This document shows, one piece after another, positions 23,581-35,033 of a stretch of DNA of 64,000 bases. The position numbers and the translations under genes were made by a program. Position 1 is the stretch's first letter. Every line of letters starts with the position of its first letter. The stretch lies in contig LLKO01000009.1 of the NCBI GenBank assembly GCA_001513895.1, positions 814,646 through 878,645 of the forward strand, read 5' to 3'. The notes below the pieces were generated by a model that saw nothing but the letters and a program-made list of their open reading frames with translations, searched no databases and was not told the DNA's origin. The DNA is from Graphilbum fragrans (taxonomy: Eukaryota; Ascomycota; Sordariomycetes; Ophiostomatales; Ophiostomataceae).

Positions 23581-25668
23581 CTATCGCCTGTAGATGTCTC
23601 TCTCTCTCTCTCGCTCACGCTCGCGGTCACGCTCCCGCAGCGGCGACCGGCTCCGGCTGGTCCGTGGTGGTGCGTCGTACCTCTCTCGGCCATACCGCGC
23701 GGCTCCGTCGTCCCGCTCGTCGTGCCGTCGCCGCTCATCACGCGGCGGCCGCTCCCACCCTGCTTCGCGCACCGGCTCCCGCCCAGCATTGCCACTGGCC
23801 CCCGCCCCGGCACCACCGCCACCACTGCCACCGCCACCTTCCCGCATGTACTGCGGGTAGTACGTGTCGTTGTCTCTACCGCGACTCCGCGGGGGCCCGA
23901 GGCGGTCCCGGTGCTCCCGGTGGTCTCGGTGGTTGTGGTCCCGGTCGCGGTCCCGATCGCGGTCCCGGTCTCTATCGCGGTCGCGGAAACTGCCGTCGGA
24001 GAGATAGGAGCCTTCGCGGCCGTTGGGCATCGCATCGCTGGCCGGCACCGGTGGACGTGGCGGGAGACCGTGTGGCTGGCGATCGCGGGCCCACGCTGGC
24101 CGTCGGCCGTTCTCGCCGTTGTTCGCGCCAGGCGGACCCCTAGGCCCGCGCTCCATCGGATACCCAGCCTGTGGATGCCGGCCACCGCCGTTTCTACCGA
24201 ACCCGTCGCCACCTTCGAAGCCAGAGGCCGGCCCGTTTGCGCCGTCCATGTGCCCACGGCCGACAGGGTTGCCCTTGGGTGCAGCCGGCGGAGCGCCCTT
24301 ACGGTCGTCATACTTCCTTCTGTCGAGCTCGTGCGAGTCCTCGAACTTGGGGATGTCGCCAGGATGTGCCGGCAGCGGTGGTGTGGTAAAGTAGGGATGC
24401 AGCAGCGCGTCCAGGGCGTTTGTCCGCTTCCGCCAGTCCAGCATGAGCAGCTGCTTAAGAAGCGAAACGGCCACCGGCCCAAACTTGCCAAACTTTTGCG
24501 ACAGATTGCCCAGACGCGGCGCGGGCGGCTTCAAGTCCACCGCCCCGGGCAAGTTCTTCCAGCCCGGCATGTTGTCTTCCGTCGGCGAGCCGCACAGATC
24601 CCAGATGATATCCAGCTGGTGCGTGTCGCTGACGCCGGCCAGAATCGGCTTTCCCACCAGCATCTCGCCAAAAACGCAACTGCACCAAGTTAGCCAATGC
24701 GGAAATCCGAAGGAGGGCACCGAATCAGCCACTACATACCCGACGCCCCACACATCGATGGCCGTGGTGTAGCGCTTCAGCTGAAGCAACAGCTCCGGCG
24801 GCCGGTACCAGCGCGTAACCACCAGGCTGGTGTACTCCCGCTTGCCGTCGCCGCCGCCGTGTCCTCGGTGCGGAACATCGCCCTCGTAGTGCCGGGCAAG
24901 GCCGAAGTCAGCGATCTGCAGGATGCCCTGGTTGTTGATAAGCAGATTCGCCGCCTTCATGTCGCGGTGCAGGATGTGGTTCTCGTGCAGATAGCGGAGG
25001 CCCTCGAGCAGCTGGTAGAGGTAGCATTTGATCTGTGGCTCCGTGAAGTGGACGGAGGGGTTGTCCAGGAGACCCGAGAGATCGTGGTCCATGTACGGCG
25101 TCACCATGTACATAATGGGCTTTTTGCGCTTGTCTGCGTGTCCGTGGTGCCCCTTGTCAGCGGCTGCTCCTCTCTCCCCCGTGTCTGCGCCACAACTGCG
25201 GCCGCCCTACTCACCGTTCTTGTAGGCATGTTCGACAGCCATGTCCTCGAGCCTGAGCACATTCTTGTGCGAGAGCAGCTTGAGGAGTTTGATTTCGCGC
25301 AATGCTGTGATGGGAAACTAAGCACCAGAATCGTCAGCACGATGCGGCAGGAGAGCCCGGGCGAAGATTGTGGAACTCACGCCGTCCTTTTCATTATGCA
25401 TAATGATTTTCTTCATCGCGACCATCGATCCATCCAGTTTTGACCTTGCCTTGTGCACCTCCCTGTTGGAAGAACGGTTAGCTATGAGCCGCTGTCAGCA
25501 CGACCAGATGGCGGCGTGTTGCCCGCCAGCATGGTATCCCTCTTACCCGAATGTGCCCTCGCCAAGCTTCTCGAGAAGCTCATAGTCGCGAATGTTGGAG
25601 CACCCCTGGTAACTCCCCATGGATCGCATGTGCTGTCGGGCAAACGTTTTGGGCGATGGCGGATCCAT
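23581..25668 (-). CDS. bur1: serine/threonine protein kinase BUR1 (CDK9 type)
   Basis: Exons 25668-25547, 25462-25381, 25317-25215, 25133-24740 and 24679-23581, 599 residues. The kinase domain shows GEGTFGEV, VAMKK, the PITALRE cyclin-contact helix that names the CDK9 family, HRDMKAANLL, DFGLARHYEG, the T-loop TSLVVTRWYRPPE, and CGSPTEDNMPGWKNLPGA typical of Bur1. The C-terminal ~200 residues are disordered and basic, with an Arg-Asp dipeptide run (~23930-23990) and RS/RE stretches near the end. Bur1 with its cyclin Bur2 phosphorylates Spt5 and the RNA polymerase II CTD linker in the nucleus. The start is uncertain: the frame is open upstream to ~25812, so another 5' exon or an internal ATG (25617, MGSYQG) is possible. 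Confidence 0.93.
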
Positions 25669-26544
25669 CTCGGCGGGAAGGCCGCGCCAGGCGCCAGAGC
25701 CGTGGCCGTGTTTGATCTGGAGAGAGACGCAGTAATAAGCGCAGAGGGGGTCGCGGCGTGGGTTGTCTCCGCGTTGAGAGGCGAAAGGGGCCGGAGAGGT
25801 TCGAAAAACCAAAAGTCGAAGACGAAACCGACGCGATTCGCTATAAGAAATAAATGAAAAATGAAGAAAGATCGTGAATCATGAAGCCGCAGCTGCCGTG
25901 CCCAAGCAGCTACACATTCTCGGCCAAGACTATGCGGAAGGTAGTGGATGCCAAGGCGCGAAGCTGGCTCACAGATGCGGGTGAGATACTGGTGATGCTG
26001 TGGTGTTGTCGCCTGGGCTTGTGGATAGCGAAAGCTGCAGACACAGAGACGCCGAAAATGGCAGCATCGCAGGCGTTAGGTTAGGACATAGCAAAACCAC
26101 AGAGCGCGGAAACGGCAGCTTCCCATAATAAGTGGGGATAACTAGGGCCAATCAGAGGCGGCGGCAGATCAACCAATAGAAATGCGTTATAGCGCTAGCC
26201 AATCACCGCAGGCTTATTGAATGCCTTATCGATTAGGCCAAGATATTGGGAGAGTTTCGCAGGCGACCGAATCTACCGGCTCGAAACCGAAAAAGCAGCG
26301 GACCACTCACACTGTCCACCACACTCACCTCCCCCCCCTCGACGAATACCTGCGCGCCACGAACCATCCTCGGCGCCAATTGAGGGACTGCCACTCTTCC
26401 TGGCCTGCTTTCATTGGTACGGAATGCCCTGGCGCCTCTAAATCTCATGCATTGAGTCAAAAAAGCGGGATATCGACCCGATAGAATCAACTTCTCTAAC
26501 CGTCACGAACAGATTGAACGGGCTCTTGGCCGAGAAACGACACA
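25669..26544. promoter_or_regulatory. divergent promoter with three spaced CCAAT boxes
   Basis: This 876-bp region separates the divergent BUR1 and complex I subunit genes. Three plus-strand CCAAT boxes occur at 26148-26152, 26173-26177 and 26199-26203, two in the extended form CCAATCA. They are 25 and 26 bp apart, ~340-400 bp before the plus-strand ATG. CCAAT is the site of the HAP/CBC complex, which controls many respiratory genes, which would suit the downstream gene. Regulation is inferred. Confidence 0.55.
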
Positions 26545-26827
26545 ATGAACTTCCACAACAAGCCGCCGGTGCCGCATGTGCCGTTTGCGTACCGGTTCTT
26601 TGCCACCGGTCTGGGTGCCAGCATGTGGTTCTTTGTAAGGGATCCCCGAACGAGAAAAGCAGGAAGCGAGCAGCAGTATGGCTAACGCGCAACTTTTCAG
26701 CTGATGTACAGAGCGAAGAAGGATGGTAAGTCGTGCACACGCAGGATGGTCGATGGCAGACAACAGCATGCTAACGCGCGCGGCAGGTCCGGCATTGTTG
26801 GGCTGGAAGCACCCATGGGAGCACTGA
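26545..26827 (+). CDS. small complex I accessory subunit (NDUFB2-like)
   Basis: Exons 26545-26634, 26701-26725 and 26787-26827 give a 51-residue protein, too small for most gene finders. It has a basic/proline start (MNFHNKPPVPHVPFAYRFF), one hydrophobic segment (GLGASMWFFLMYRAKKDG) and the ending LLGWKHPWEH. The single membrane helix, small size and HPWEH ending match fungal proteins annotated as NADH dehydrogenase beta subcomplex subunit 2, in the inner mitochondrial membrane. Exon 2 is only 25 nt. Both introns have GTAAGN donors and CAG acceptors, and the two junction codons read smoothly. The family name is likely but less certain than the gene structure. Confidence 0.75.
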
Positions 26828-27068
26828 GCTCGCCGTCTTCGAGCGGAAGAACGATGGAATTCGAGGAGAGGAACATCACCATACGATCGGATAGGGAGGG
26901 CATACGGTGCGGCGATGGTGCCTGCTGGCCGTCTTTGGTGTACATAACGAAGCCACAATGGAAAACTGGATGCTTTTACTAGCAGCGGGACGCAGTGTGC
27001 CTATATTTGCGTCGTTTCTTCTCTATGGTGTATCCATGCATCCCACGCGTAACGCATATTCCCTCCTA

Positions 27069-28430
27069 TTACGCACCATTCGCGACCGGCTTCGGCGCCT
27101 CCGCGCCCGCCTTGGAAAACAGATAGTGCGACACCCCCCAGACGTCGCCGCCGTCGTGGTTGAAGAGCTCGGAGCAGGCCATGTAAAAGATCTGCCAGCG
27201 ATAGTACCAGACGGCGGCCTGCTTGGCGTCGCCGTAGGTGTCGACGAGGTGCGGCATCATGTCGGCCTTGTGGTCGATCATGTGCTGTAGCCAGTCCTCG
27301 CAGGTGCGCGAGTAGTGCTGGCCGTTGACCCACCACTGCTTCTCGAGGGTGAGGTCGCGCTGGAAGTAGTGCAGCAGGTCGGCCGAGGGCATGGTGCCGC
27401 CGGTGAAGAAGTGGGTGGTCATCCAGCCCTCCTCGTAGTCGTAGGGCGTGGTGGCGTGGTTGAAGATGTGGACAAAGAACCTGCCGCCGGGGCGCAGAGC
27501 GCGCGCGATCTTGGCCATGAGCAGCTCGTAGTTTTTCATGTGTTCAAAGAGCTGGAGGGGGGGCGTTAGACAGATGTGTTCAGAGAGCTGGAGGAGCAGG
27601 GGGGAGAGACAGAGGAGAGCAACAAGGTGTGCTGAGACCACGCGCACCTCGATGGACACGACACGGTCAAAGCTGTCCGGGGCAAACTCATAGTCGACAA
27701 TATTGCCGGTGATGACGGTGACGTTGGAGAGGCCGCGCTTCTTGGCCTGGCCGTCGATGTAGATCTTTTGCGTGCGCGAGTTGGAAAAGGCGGTGATCTG
27801 GGCGTTGGGCAGCTTCTCGGCGAAGAAGAGCGAGCAGGAGCCCCAGCCGCAGCTGAGGGTGTAAGTACAGCGGCCAGCACATGGGCAAACGGACACAGCA
27901 AACAGGAAGAAGGAAACAGGAAACCGGCAGACACTCACCCCAGGTCCAGGATCTTCATCCCGTCCTTCAGCTCGGCCTTGTCGACATAGCTGCTCAGCAT
28001 GGCCACCTCGGCCTCGGCCAGCGATGTGCGCTTGCTGGCGAACGAGGGAAGCCAAGAGGTAGACACCGCTCGCCTGCCAGCAGCAGCATCGATCTCGGGA
28101 TAGAGACAGCTCGAGTACTTCATAAAGGGCCCTAGAGTGGCCGCCATGGCGCCCGTGCCGACCTCGTAGTGCTGGCGGTTGGCGGTGTCGGTCTCAATGG
28201 CAATGGGCTGCGTGCGCAGGCGCTCTACGTATTCCTGGGTGCGAGCGGTGTGTGCCGCCAAGCCTGGCGTGGCCACTTCACGCAGACGTTTGTACAGGTT
28301 GCGGCGGATGCCGCCGCGGATGACGGCATGGGGGAGATATCCGCCATCGAGGAGGGCGTCTGCAAGAGCAAGCGTGAGCGAGGAGTATCAAAGCTGCAGG
28401 ACTGTGGTCCGGCTTACCAACGTTGAACAT
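27069..28430 (-). CDS. SAM-dependent methyltransferase, cyclopropane synthase/CNMT-like
   Basis: Exons 28430-28418, 28359-27939, 27852-27648 and 27551-27069, 373 residues. The N-terminus after the join reads MFNVDALLDGGYLPHAVIRGGIRRNL; then ANRQHYEVGTGAMAATLGPFMKYSSCLYPE precedes the SAM-binding motif KILDLGCGWGSCSLFFAEK, which spans intron 2. VTVITGNIVDY, DRVVSIELFEHMKNYELLM (spanning intron 3), ALRPGGRFFVHIF and CSELFNHDGGDVWGVSHYLF complete the fold. This matches fungal enzymes annotated as coclaurine N-methyltransferase or cyclopropane-fatty-acyl-phospholipid synthase-like; the real substrate is not established. The predicted first exon is only 13 nt, so a further upstream exon cannot be excluded. 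It is convergent with the complex I subunit gene. Confidence 0.88.
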
Positions 28431-28958
28431 TGCGAAGGAGAGAGCGTATGGGAATGTCCAGAGGGCGCCCGAGACGGCGAGGCTGAGACAAGGCTGGAAG
28501 AGGACTGGGTGCTATGGAAAGGACCAAGTGCTATAGCATCCATCAGAAAGAAGAACGCCGGCGGACAAGCAGCTTGCGGTAGCCAGCTGTTAAATACAGA
28601 CGGCCAACACGCCCTTGCCGGCCAGGAGGATGTGCATCAGGGCGGCTGGGTTTCAGTTTCGGCATGTGGCATTTGGTACACTACTAGCCAACGTCTATGC
28701 GCAACTCCACTGTCACAGCGCTGCTTTATGGAGGCGTCTCCCAGCCTCCACCGTTGGAATCGGATATAGCATCTCAGCAAGTCTTGTTGGCATCTCGGGT
28801 GGAAGGCGTGTCTGTGAATCTCATCTATTCGTCTAGAGCTACGTTTGATGGAGCGCTGTATCCAATGCTGACTCTACATGGTTGAAATACAATACCAAAT
28901 AATATATACCAAACCCCCACATCTTTTAAAGGTGTCCTACACCAAAGACACGCAAATG
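28431..28958. other. short intergenic region
   Basis: About 530 bp between two tandem minus-strand genes. It is the promoter of the methyltransferase gene plus the 3' flank of the P5B ATPase gene. No gene or repeat is recognised. Confidence 0.6.
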
Positions 28959-31900
28959 CTACATGCGCATGCGCTCTTCGATCACCTTGTACTGCTTGCG
29001 CTTCTTGGGCTGCTTCGTAATGGCCAGCTTCAGGCGGCCAATGACGCGGGCCAGAGTTGGCAGCACCCAGATCTCGGCGGTCTGGGCGACAGCGAGGTAG
29101 GCAGCGCCGAGGAAGAGCAGCAGCAGCTTGAAGTCCCAGCTGATCTTGGTCAGCTGCATCAGCTTCTTCAGCCAGTGCGCGGGGCCGAGAATCATGTAGA
29201 CAGTGACGAGCAGGGAGACAACGATGGCAGCAATGAACGGCCCTGGGGAGGTTAGAAAGAGACAAAGATCGGTGCACAGACATTTCGAGATAGAGAGACA
29301 TACAGTTTTTGAACATGCTCTGGCGGAAGGGCGGCCCGGCGTTGAGGACGACACCGGACAGGATATACTCGAAGCAGGAGACGAGGAAGAGGGCGGTGTT
29401 CTCGGAATTGGTGATGTTGGACTTGTCGGGGTCGACAATGGGCGGGATGAACCAGGGCTGGCGGCGCACGACGACAAAGGCAATAGTCTGAACGGCAATG
29501 CAGATGGCCATCTGGCCGAGCAGCGGGGCGAGGACCTTGCGGGAGACGAGATCGGCCGTCGGACGTTTGCGGCCGAGTTCCGGGAAGGGGGCAGCCCAGC
29601 TCACTGTTGGTGTGTTAGAAGGGGTCGCGGGAGAGACGAAAGGACGGAGGCAAAAATGAGAAAGCGAAAAAGGGAAACAGGGACAAGAAACATACTGAAG
29701 ACGGCAATAGGCAGGATCAGAGCAAGGTCGATAAAGAGAAACTGGACGGTTAGCAAGATCACTGGCAGCGATGGGGTCTCGGGGCGGATCTACCTGGAAG
29801 TCGCCGAGGTTGGAGGCGGACATGTAGAGGAAGGAGACGGAGGTGAACTGGATAGCCGAGTAGAGGCTCATGTACTTGAAGCAGCTGAAGCTGGTGACCA
29901 GCGACGCACGGCCCTCGCGGATGACCTCGGGGACGCAGCGGATGTCAAAGACGCGCGAGGTGAAGGGGGCAGCCACAGAGGCTTCGGCCTCGGACAGCGA
30001 GATGCCGACGTCGGCGGCCTTGAGCGCGCCGCAGTCGTTGGCGCCGTCGCCGCAGAAGCCGGCGCAGTAGTCGATGCTCTGGAGTTTCTCGACGAGCTCG
30101 TGCTTTTCGTCGGGCGACATGCGAGCAAAGACCTTGCCAGAGAGCAGCATCTAGACGGTGGTGTTAGTGGAGGAGAGGAGAGAGGGGGTGGGCGGAACGG
30201 AAGCAGCAGAAAAGAAGACACGCACTCTCTGCAGCACATCCGGCTTGGCGTAGTCGACAATCCAGCGGAAGACGTCGCCAGAAACGGCAATCGAATAGTT
30301 GCGCAGGTTGGAGATGTCATACGCAAGCGAGGCGTCGCCTTCGGGAGGCGCCGGCAGGGGCTGTGCGGTTAGCGAGGGCCGGCAAAGGCAGCAGCACAGA
30401 GACATACCAGGAGCGTCTTCTCGTCCAGCTGGTAGATGCTGTTGTCGATGCTCTCCCAGTGGAGCTGGGCATTGGGGTCCTGGGCGGAGCCTGGAGGAAT
30501 TAGCTAGAGTGCTGGGCACCGCATGCGGGAATCAAAGAGGCGGAAAACGCAGCAAAGACAAGGCAACACGCACCCGTCACAAAATGCGGCACAAAGCAGT
30601 GGGCGGTCGCATCGATGAGGCGGCACTCGCGGGCAACGCTGACGGCGGTCAGGATGTTGTCGCCGGTGACCATGACGGCGCCGATGTGGGAGCGGCGCAG
30701 CTCGGCGAGCACGGCGGTGGTGGTGGGCTTGAGCTTGTTCTCGAAGACGATGAAGCCGACAAAGTCGAGGGCGCTCTCGGCGTCGGCGCGGGACATTTTC
30801 TGGGCGCGCACCCAGCTGAGGCGCGGCAGGTGCTTGGCGGCACAGCCGATGACGCGGTAGCCCTTGTGGGTGTAGTGGGCGAGCAGGTCGTCGTAGTCGG
30901 CGGGCAGGGAGTCGGGGCGGCAAATGTCGCGCATGCACTCGGGGGCGCCCTTGACGTAGACGTGGCCGCCGGTGGGCTGGCCGAGGACGCGCACGACGAC
31001 GCTGGCCCGCCGCAGCTGCGAGACAAACTCGAAGGAGCGGACGACGCCGAGCTCAAAGGGGGGGCCGGCCGCGGGCACCGGGCCAGACGGGGGCGCCGGA
31101 CCGCGTGACGGCCGCGCATCCAAGTCGTAGACATGCTCCGGCGGCGGGCGGGCGACAGACGGCGCCAGGCCGCGCGGAGCACCATCGTCCAGGCCGTCGG
31201 CGGGCCCGCTAGCGCCGGCGCCGGCCGGACCGCCGCCCGTGCCCTCTTCAAAGGCCCAGCCGGTGAAGGCAAACATCTTGAGATCGAGCGGGTCGCCGAC
31301 GAGCTCGCCGTCGACGCTGCGCAGCGAGTGGCAGGTGGCCATGGTGAAGAGGGCGGCGCGCAGGGCGTCGTCGTAGGGCGAGGCGGCCGCCGCTGTCGAG
31401 GGCGTCCGCGCCGGAACGAGGCCGGCGGCGTCGGCGACGAGGTCGCCGAAGCGGCGGGCGGCGCGGTCGGCGACGCGCACGCCGAGCACGTCGAGCCCGT
31501 CCTCGGTCAGGGTGCCGGTCTTGTCAAAGCACATGATGTCGAGCTTGCCGGCGACGTTGACGCGCTGGGGGCTGATGCAGAAAATGAGGCGGCGGCGCAG
31601 GCGGGTCAGGGCAAAGTTGGTGCCGATGGTCAGGGTGGCGGGCAGCGCGGGCGGCACGACAATGGTGATCAGGTCGAGGGCGCGCACGATGATGAGGCGC
31701 CAGCCGAGGCCGAGGCGCACAAAGTTGACAAAGGAGGCGACGAAGCCGAGCAGGGCCACGCCGGCCATGACGGAGATGTAGCGGAAGGAGTCGCGGTAGA
31801 ACTTGAAGCCCGACGGCTTGGGGAACAGCATGGAGCGCACGAGCGCGCCCTTGGTGGTGTTGAAGGCGGTGCGCACGACGAGCGCGAGCGCGACGGCGTC

Positions 31901-33705
31901 CGAGGCGTCCGAGGCGTCGCGGCCGGCGGACGCCGCATCGGAGAAGCCGTCGGCCCCACTCCCGGAAAAGGCCCCACTTTCCTGCGGCCGGCGGGCCCGC
32001 ACAATCTTGGTGCCGGCGAACAGAAAGTGCCGCGCGATGTCGGGCAGCACCGTCGGCGCGGCCAGGTCGAGCGCGCGCACCGCGGCGTCCGAGGCCGGCG
32101 TCTTGGACACGGGCACGCTCTCGCCGGTCAGCATGCTCTCGTTGACAATGGCGTCGCCGCTGAGCAGCAAACTGTCGGCCGGAAACTGGGCGAGGCCCGG
32201 GTCGCTGACCTCGTAGACGTCGCCCGGCACCAGGTCGCTCGACGACAGCGCGCGCCAGAAGCCGCTGCGCAGCACGCGCACGTCGCACTCGAAGCGCGAG
32301 ACGGCGCGCAGGCGGCGCATGGTGCTGCGCGTCTCGAGCAGCGTCGTGGTGATGCTGCCCAGCGAGATGAGGAAGATGGCCACGGCGTAGTAGTAGTACT
32401 CGTCCAGCGACCACAGCACGAGGCTGGCCGCCTGGAACACGTAGAACGGGTGGAACACCTCGTCCACCAGCAGCTGGAACACCGTCTTCTGCGCAATGTC
32501 GATCACGTTCGCCCCAAACACCTGCTCGCGCCGCGCCTTGGTGTCGCTGTCGATGCCGCCCCGGACGGCCCGCACCCCCGTCCACCCCGCGTCCTTCCAC
32601 CCGCCCGCCATCACGAACTTGTCGCGCACCGGGTGGTAGAAGAAGCGCACGTACCGGTAGTCGAGCGCCCGCAGCTCCTCCAGCTCGGGGTCGGGGTCCG
32701 TGTAGAACGCGTCACCGGAAGCATCGCCGGACATCCCGGCCGCGCTCCGGAACGCCGCCGGGCCCGTGCTGGCCCCGAACACCGACGACATCGCCCCGTC
32801 GTACGCCGCCGCCTGCACCTCCACCAGCGCCATCTCGCCCCACTGGTTCTCGATCACCGTCCACGAGCACTCGCGCAGTCCGCAGCGCCGTCCCACCACC
32901 GCCACGTGCCATTTCGGCAGCCACCGGAACACCAGCCACGCCAGCCCCAGCGTCGCCACACACAGCCCCCAGTACGCCGCGAGCCCCGCGCGGCTGCTGC
33001 GGAACCCGGCAATCACAATGTACAGGTCCTCGTTGGCCAGGTACGTCTTCTGGCTGCGCCGCCCGCTGCCCTTGGCCGCCGTCGTCGTCGTGGCCGTGTA
33101 TTCGCTGCCTTCCGTGGCCGCCATGCTGTTGCGGTGGCGCCCGAGCAGCCCGGCCCGCGCCGAGCTGCGCGACTGTGTCGACGCCCGCCGGTGCAGCACG
33201 TAGTCGTTGTCGAGGCTGGCATGGTCGTTGCTGCCCGAGTCGTGCGTCTCGGAGCCGCCGCTGTCGTCGTAGGCGTGCTGGCGGTAGCTGCCGCCCGGAG
33301 TCTGGTCCAGCAGCCGGTCTTCTTCGTCCCGGTCCTCCTCGTCCTCGTCGGCCACCGCGTAGTCTTCCGCCTCGGCCGCTGCGTCCGCCGCTGCCTCGGC
33401 CGCTGCCTCGGCCTCTTCTTCGTCCTGGTAAAAGGCAAAACTGGCCCCCGAGTCGGCCCGCGCTCGCCGGTGCGAAAACGCCGAAATGCTGCTCGGGAGA
33501 CTCTCTGCCATCGGGCCCGCATACAGCTGTCTTGTCAGCACACGCCACCTTCGGACTGCCCGTGCTGCCCACTCACTTCGTCCTGTGCCATCTCCACGTC
33601 CTCAAACACGCTGGCGCTGCTGTGGTTCGAGTCCAGCCGGTACAGCCGTCGCTCATGGTAGCTGTTGCGCCCATTGGCGCTGCCCGCCCGCTCGTCCTCC
33701 TCCAT
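28959..33705 (-). CDS. P5B-type cation/polyamine ATPase (Ypk9/ATP13A2 family)
   Basis: Exons 33705-33577, 33526-30574, 30490-30408, 30360-30226, 30150-29794, 29741-29696, 29603-29304 and 29242-28959, 1428 residues. The N-tail reads ERRLYRLDSNHSSASVFEDVEMAQDE, then SLPSSISAFSHRRARADS and an Ala/Glu/Asp-rich stretch. Catalytic features: GESVPVSK, the M4 motif PPALP that separates P5B from P5A, the phosphorylation site DKTGTLTEDGLDVLG (D711), MVTGDN and GDGANDCGALK. C-terminal membrane helices follow (FLFIDLALILPIAVFMSW, WPFIAAIVVSLLVTVYMIL). P5B pumps sit in vacuole/lysosome membranes and handle polyamines or metals. ATG 33705 is the first in frame, but coding-like sequence continues upstream (~33800), so an additional 5' exon may exist. 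Exon 6 is 46 nt. Confidence 0.93.
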
Positions 33706-35033
33706 CGCCGCCTCGCGCGCTCGCAGTGGCTGCAGCGCGTACGCACTCTCGTCCTCCGCCGTAGCGTCCGTGTCGCCGGCGGCGCTTCGGAAAAAGCTCG
33801 GGGCCTCCGTAGATAAGAGGCCAAGACGGGAAGAGATAGACGCAAATGAAACTGCTAAAACGGCCAGGCACGGCTGCCACCGCACCCGCAGCCTTCTCGC
33901 ACAGCAACCGTGCTTCGAAGTCGGCTTCTCTGGCTTCTGTGTGCCTGTGGCGGTCGTGCAGCGGTACGTCGTTGTGCGCGCAGTTCCTTGTCAGACGAGC
34001 AATATTGCTAGCTGAGGAATTAAAGTCCACACAAATGACGCTCCGATAACCAGCGCCCTCTGGCTGGACAATCTCCGATAGAGTGGGGATCGCTGTACCG
34101 CCAGCTGGGCCCTGTAAATCATATGCTTACTGTGGTCGACATAGCTTCTAGTGTCCACACAGAAGCTATTAGTGCCCGGCTGTGGAGGTTTTGCTCTTCG
34201 CCGACTGTCACGTGATTGGCTTCACAAACGCAAAGGTACACGAGTAGACACACGCTTCCGTTTCTAGTATCAGTTCCCATGACAGCACGCCTTACAGCAG
34301 ATAGGCAGACTTTATTTCTAATCCCCTTGGCCATGTCACGCACAGGCACCCGCACACGCGTTCCGGAGGCAAACGACACACCGGCTTGGCTGGTCGACCT
34401 GGCTCCCGACACCAAAAAAGCGGGGCGCTGTTCCCGTCCACCAATCGTAGCGGCCCAACGCGACCAGTGCCAGACGAAGTGGCGGCCAACAGAAAAATAG
34501 AACCAAGCCAAAAAAGCAGAGCGAAAAAAAAGTCAGCAAAACACCGTCTCCACTTAGTCTCTGGGCCTTTGGGCCTTTGCCTGCGGATGGCACTTCAGTA
34601 AGAAACACCGCTATGGCGTACTGAAGTACTCCAGTAGCTGGCTGCTCGTAGTTACTCCGTGCGCATACTCGCACTCTTAGCCACAGCCATTGGGCGCCCA
34701 CCGCAAAAAATTCATACTATCCACCACCCCCCCATATCTCAACCCCGCTGCCATTTTCCCAACTCCCCAAATTCGCCCTTCTTCTCCCAACCCGTTCGTT
34801 TCTTCTCGACCGAACATCCATCTCCCATCCGGCTCTCCTTTTCCTCTCCCACAACCCCCATCCACGGCCACTTCATCGAGACTGTCATTTCTTTTTCCTT
34901 CTGTCTGCCCTTCCCTCCCCCGCTTGCTTTTGGCCTGTCTCCTCTTACATACCCAACAAGCTTTCAGCCCGGAAGCCTCGCCCAAATCCTTATACCTGCT
35001 TCTCATCTATTTCTATCCCCCCCAAAACAAGTC
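33706..35033. other. divergent promoter region, P5B ATPase / NAP1
   Basis: The first ~100 bp next to 33705 may still be coding for the ATPase. A CACGTG box adjoins ATTGG at ~34209. From ~34730 to 35033 the plus strand is a strongly CT-rich leader for NAP1. No independent gene is seen. Confidence 0.55.

Noticed and set aside
28825..30150. Single continuous 441-codon reading of the P5B ATPase C-terminus
   Set aside because: It retains three introns. Splicing at 29793-29742, 29695-29604 and 29303-29243 restores the conserved membrane helices and drops the low-quality insertions.
31133..33661. 842-codon plus-strand open frame
   Set aside because: Lies opposite the P5B ATPase exon; low-complexity R/G/H/A/V composition and no motif. 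It is a by-product of GC-rich codon usage.
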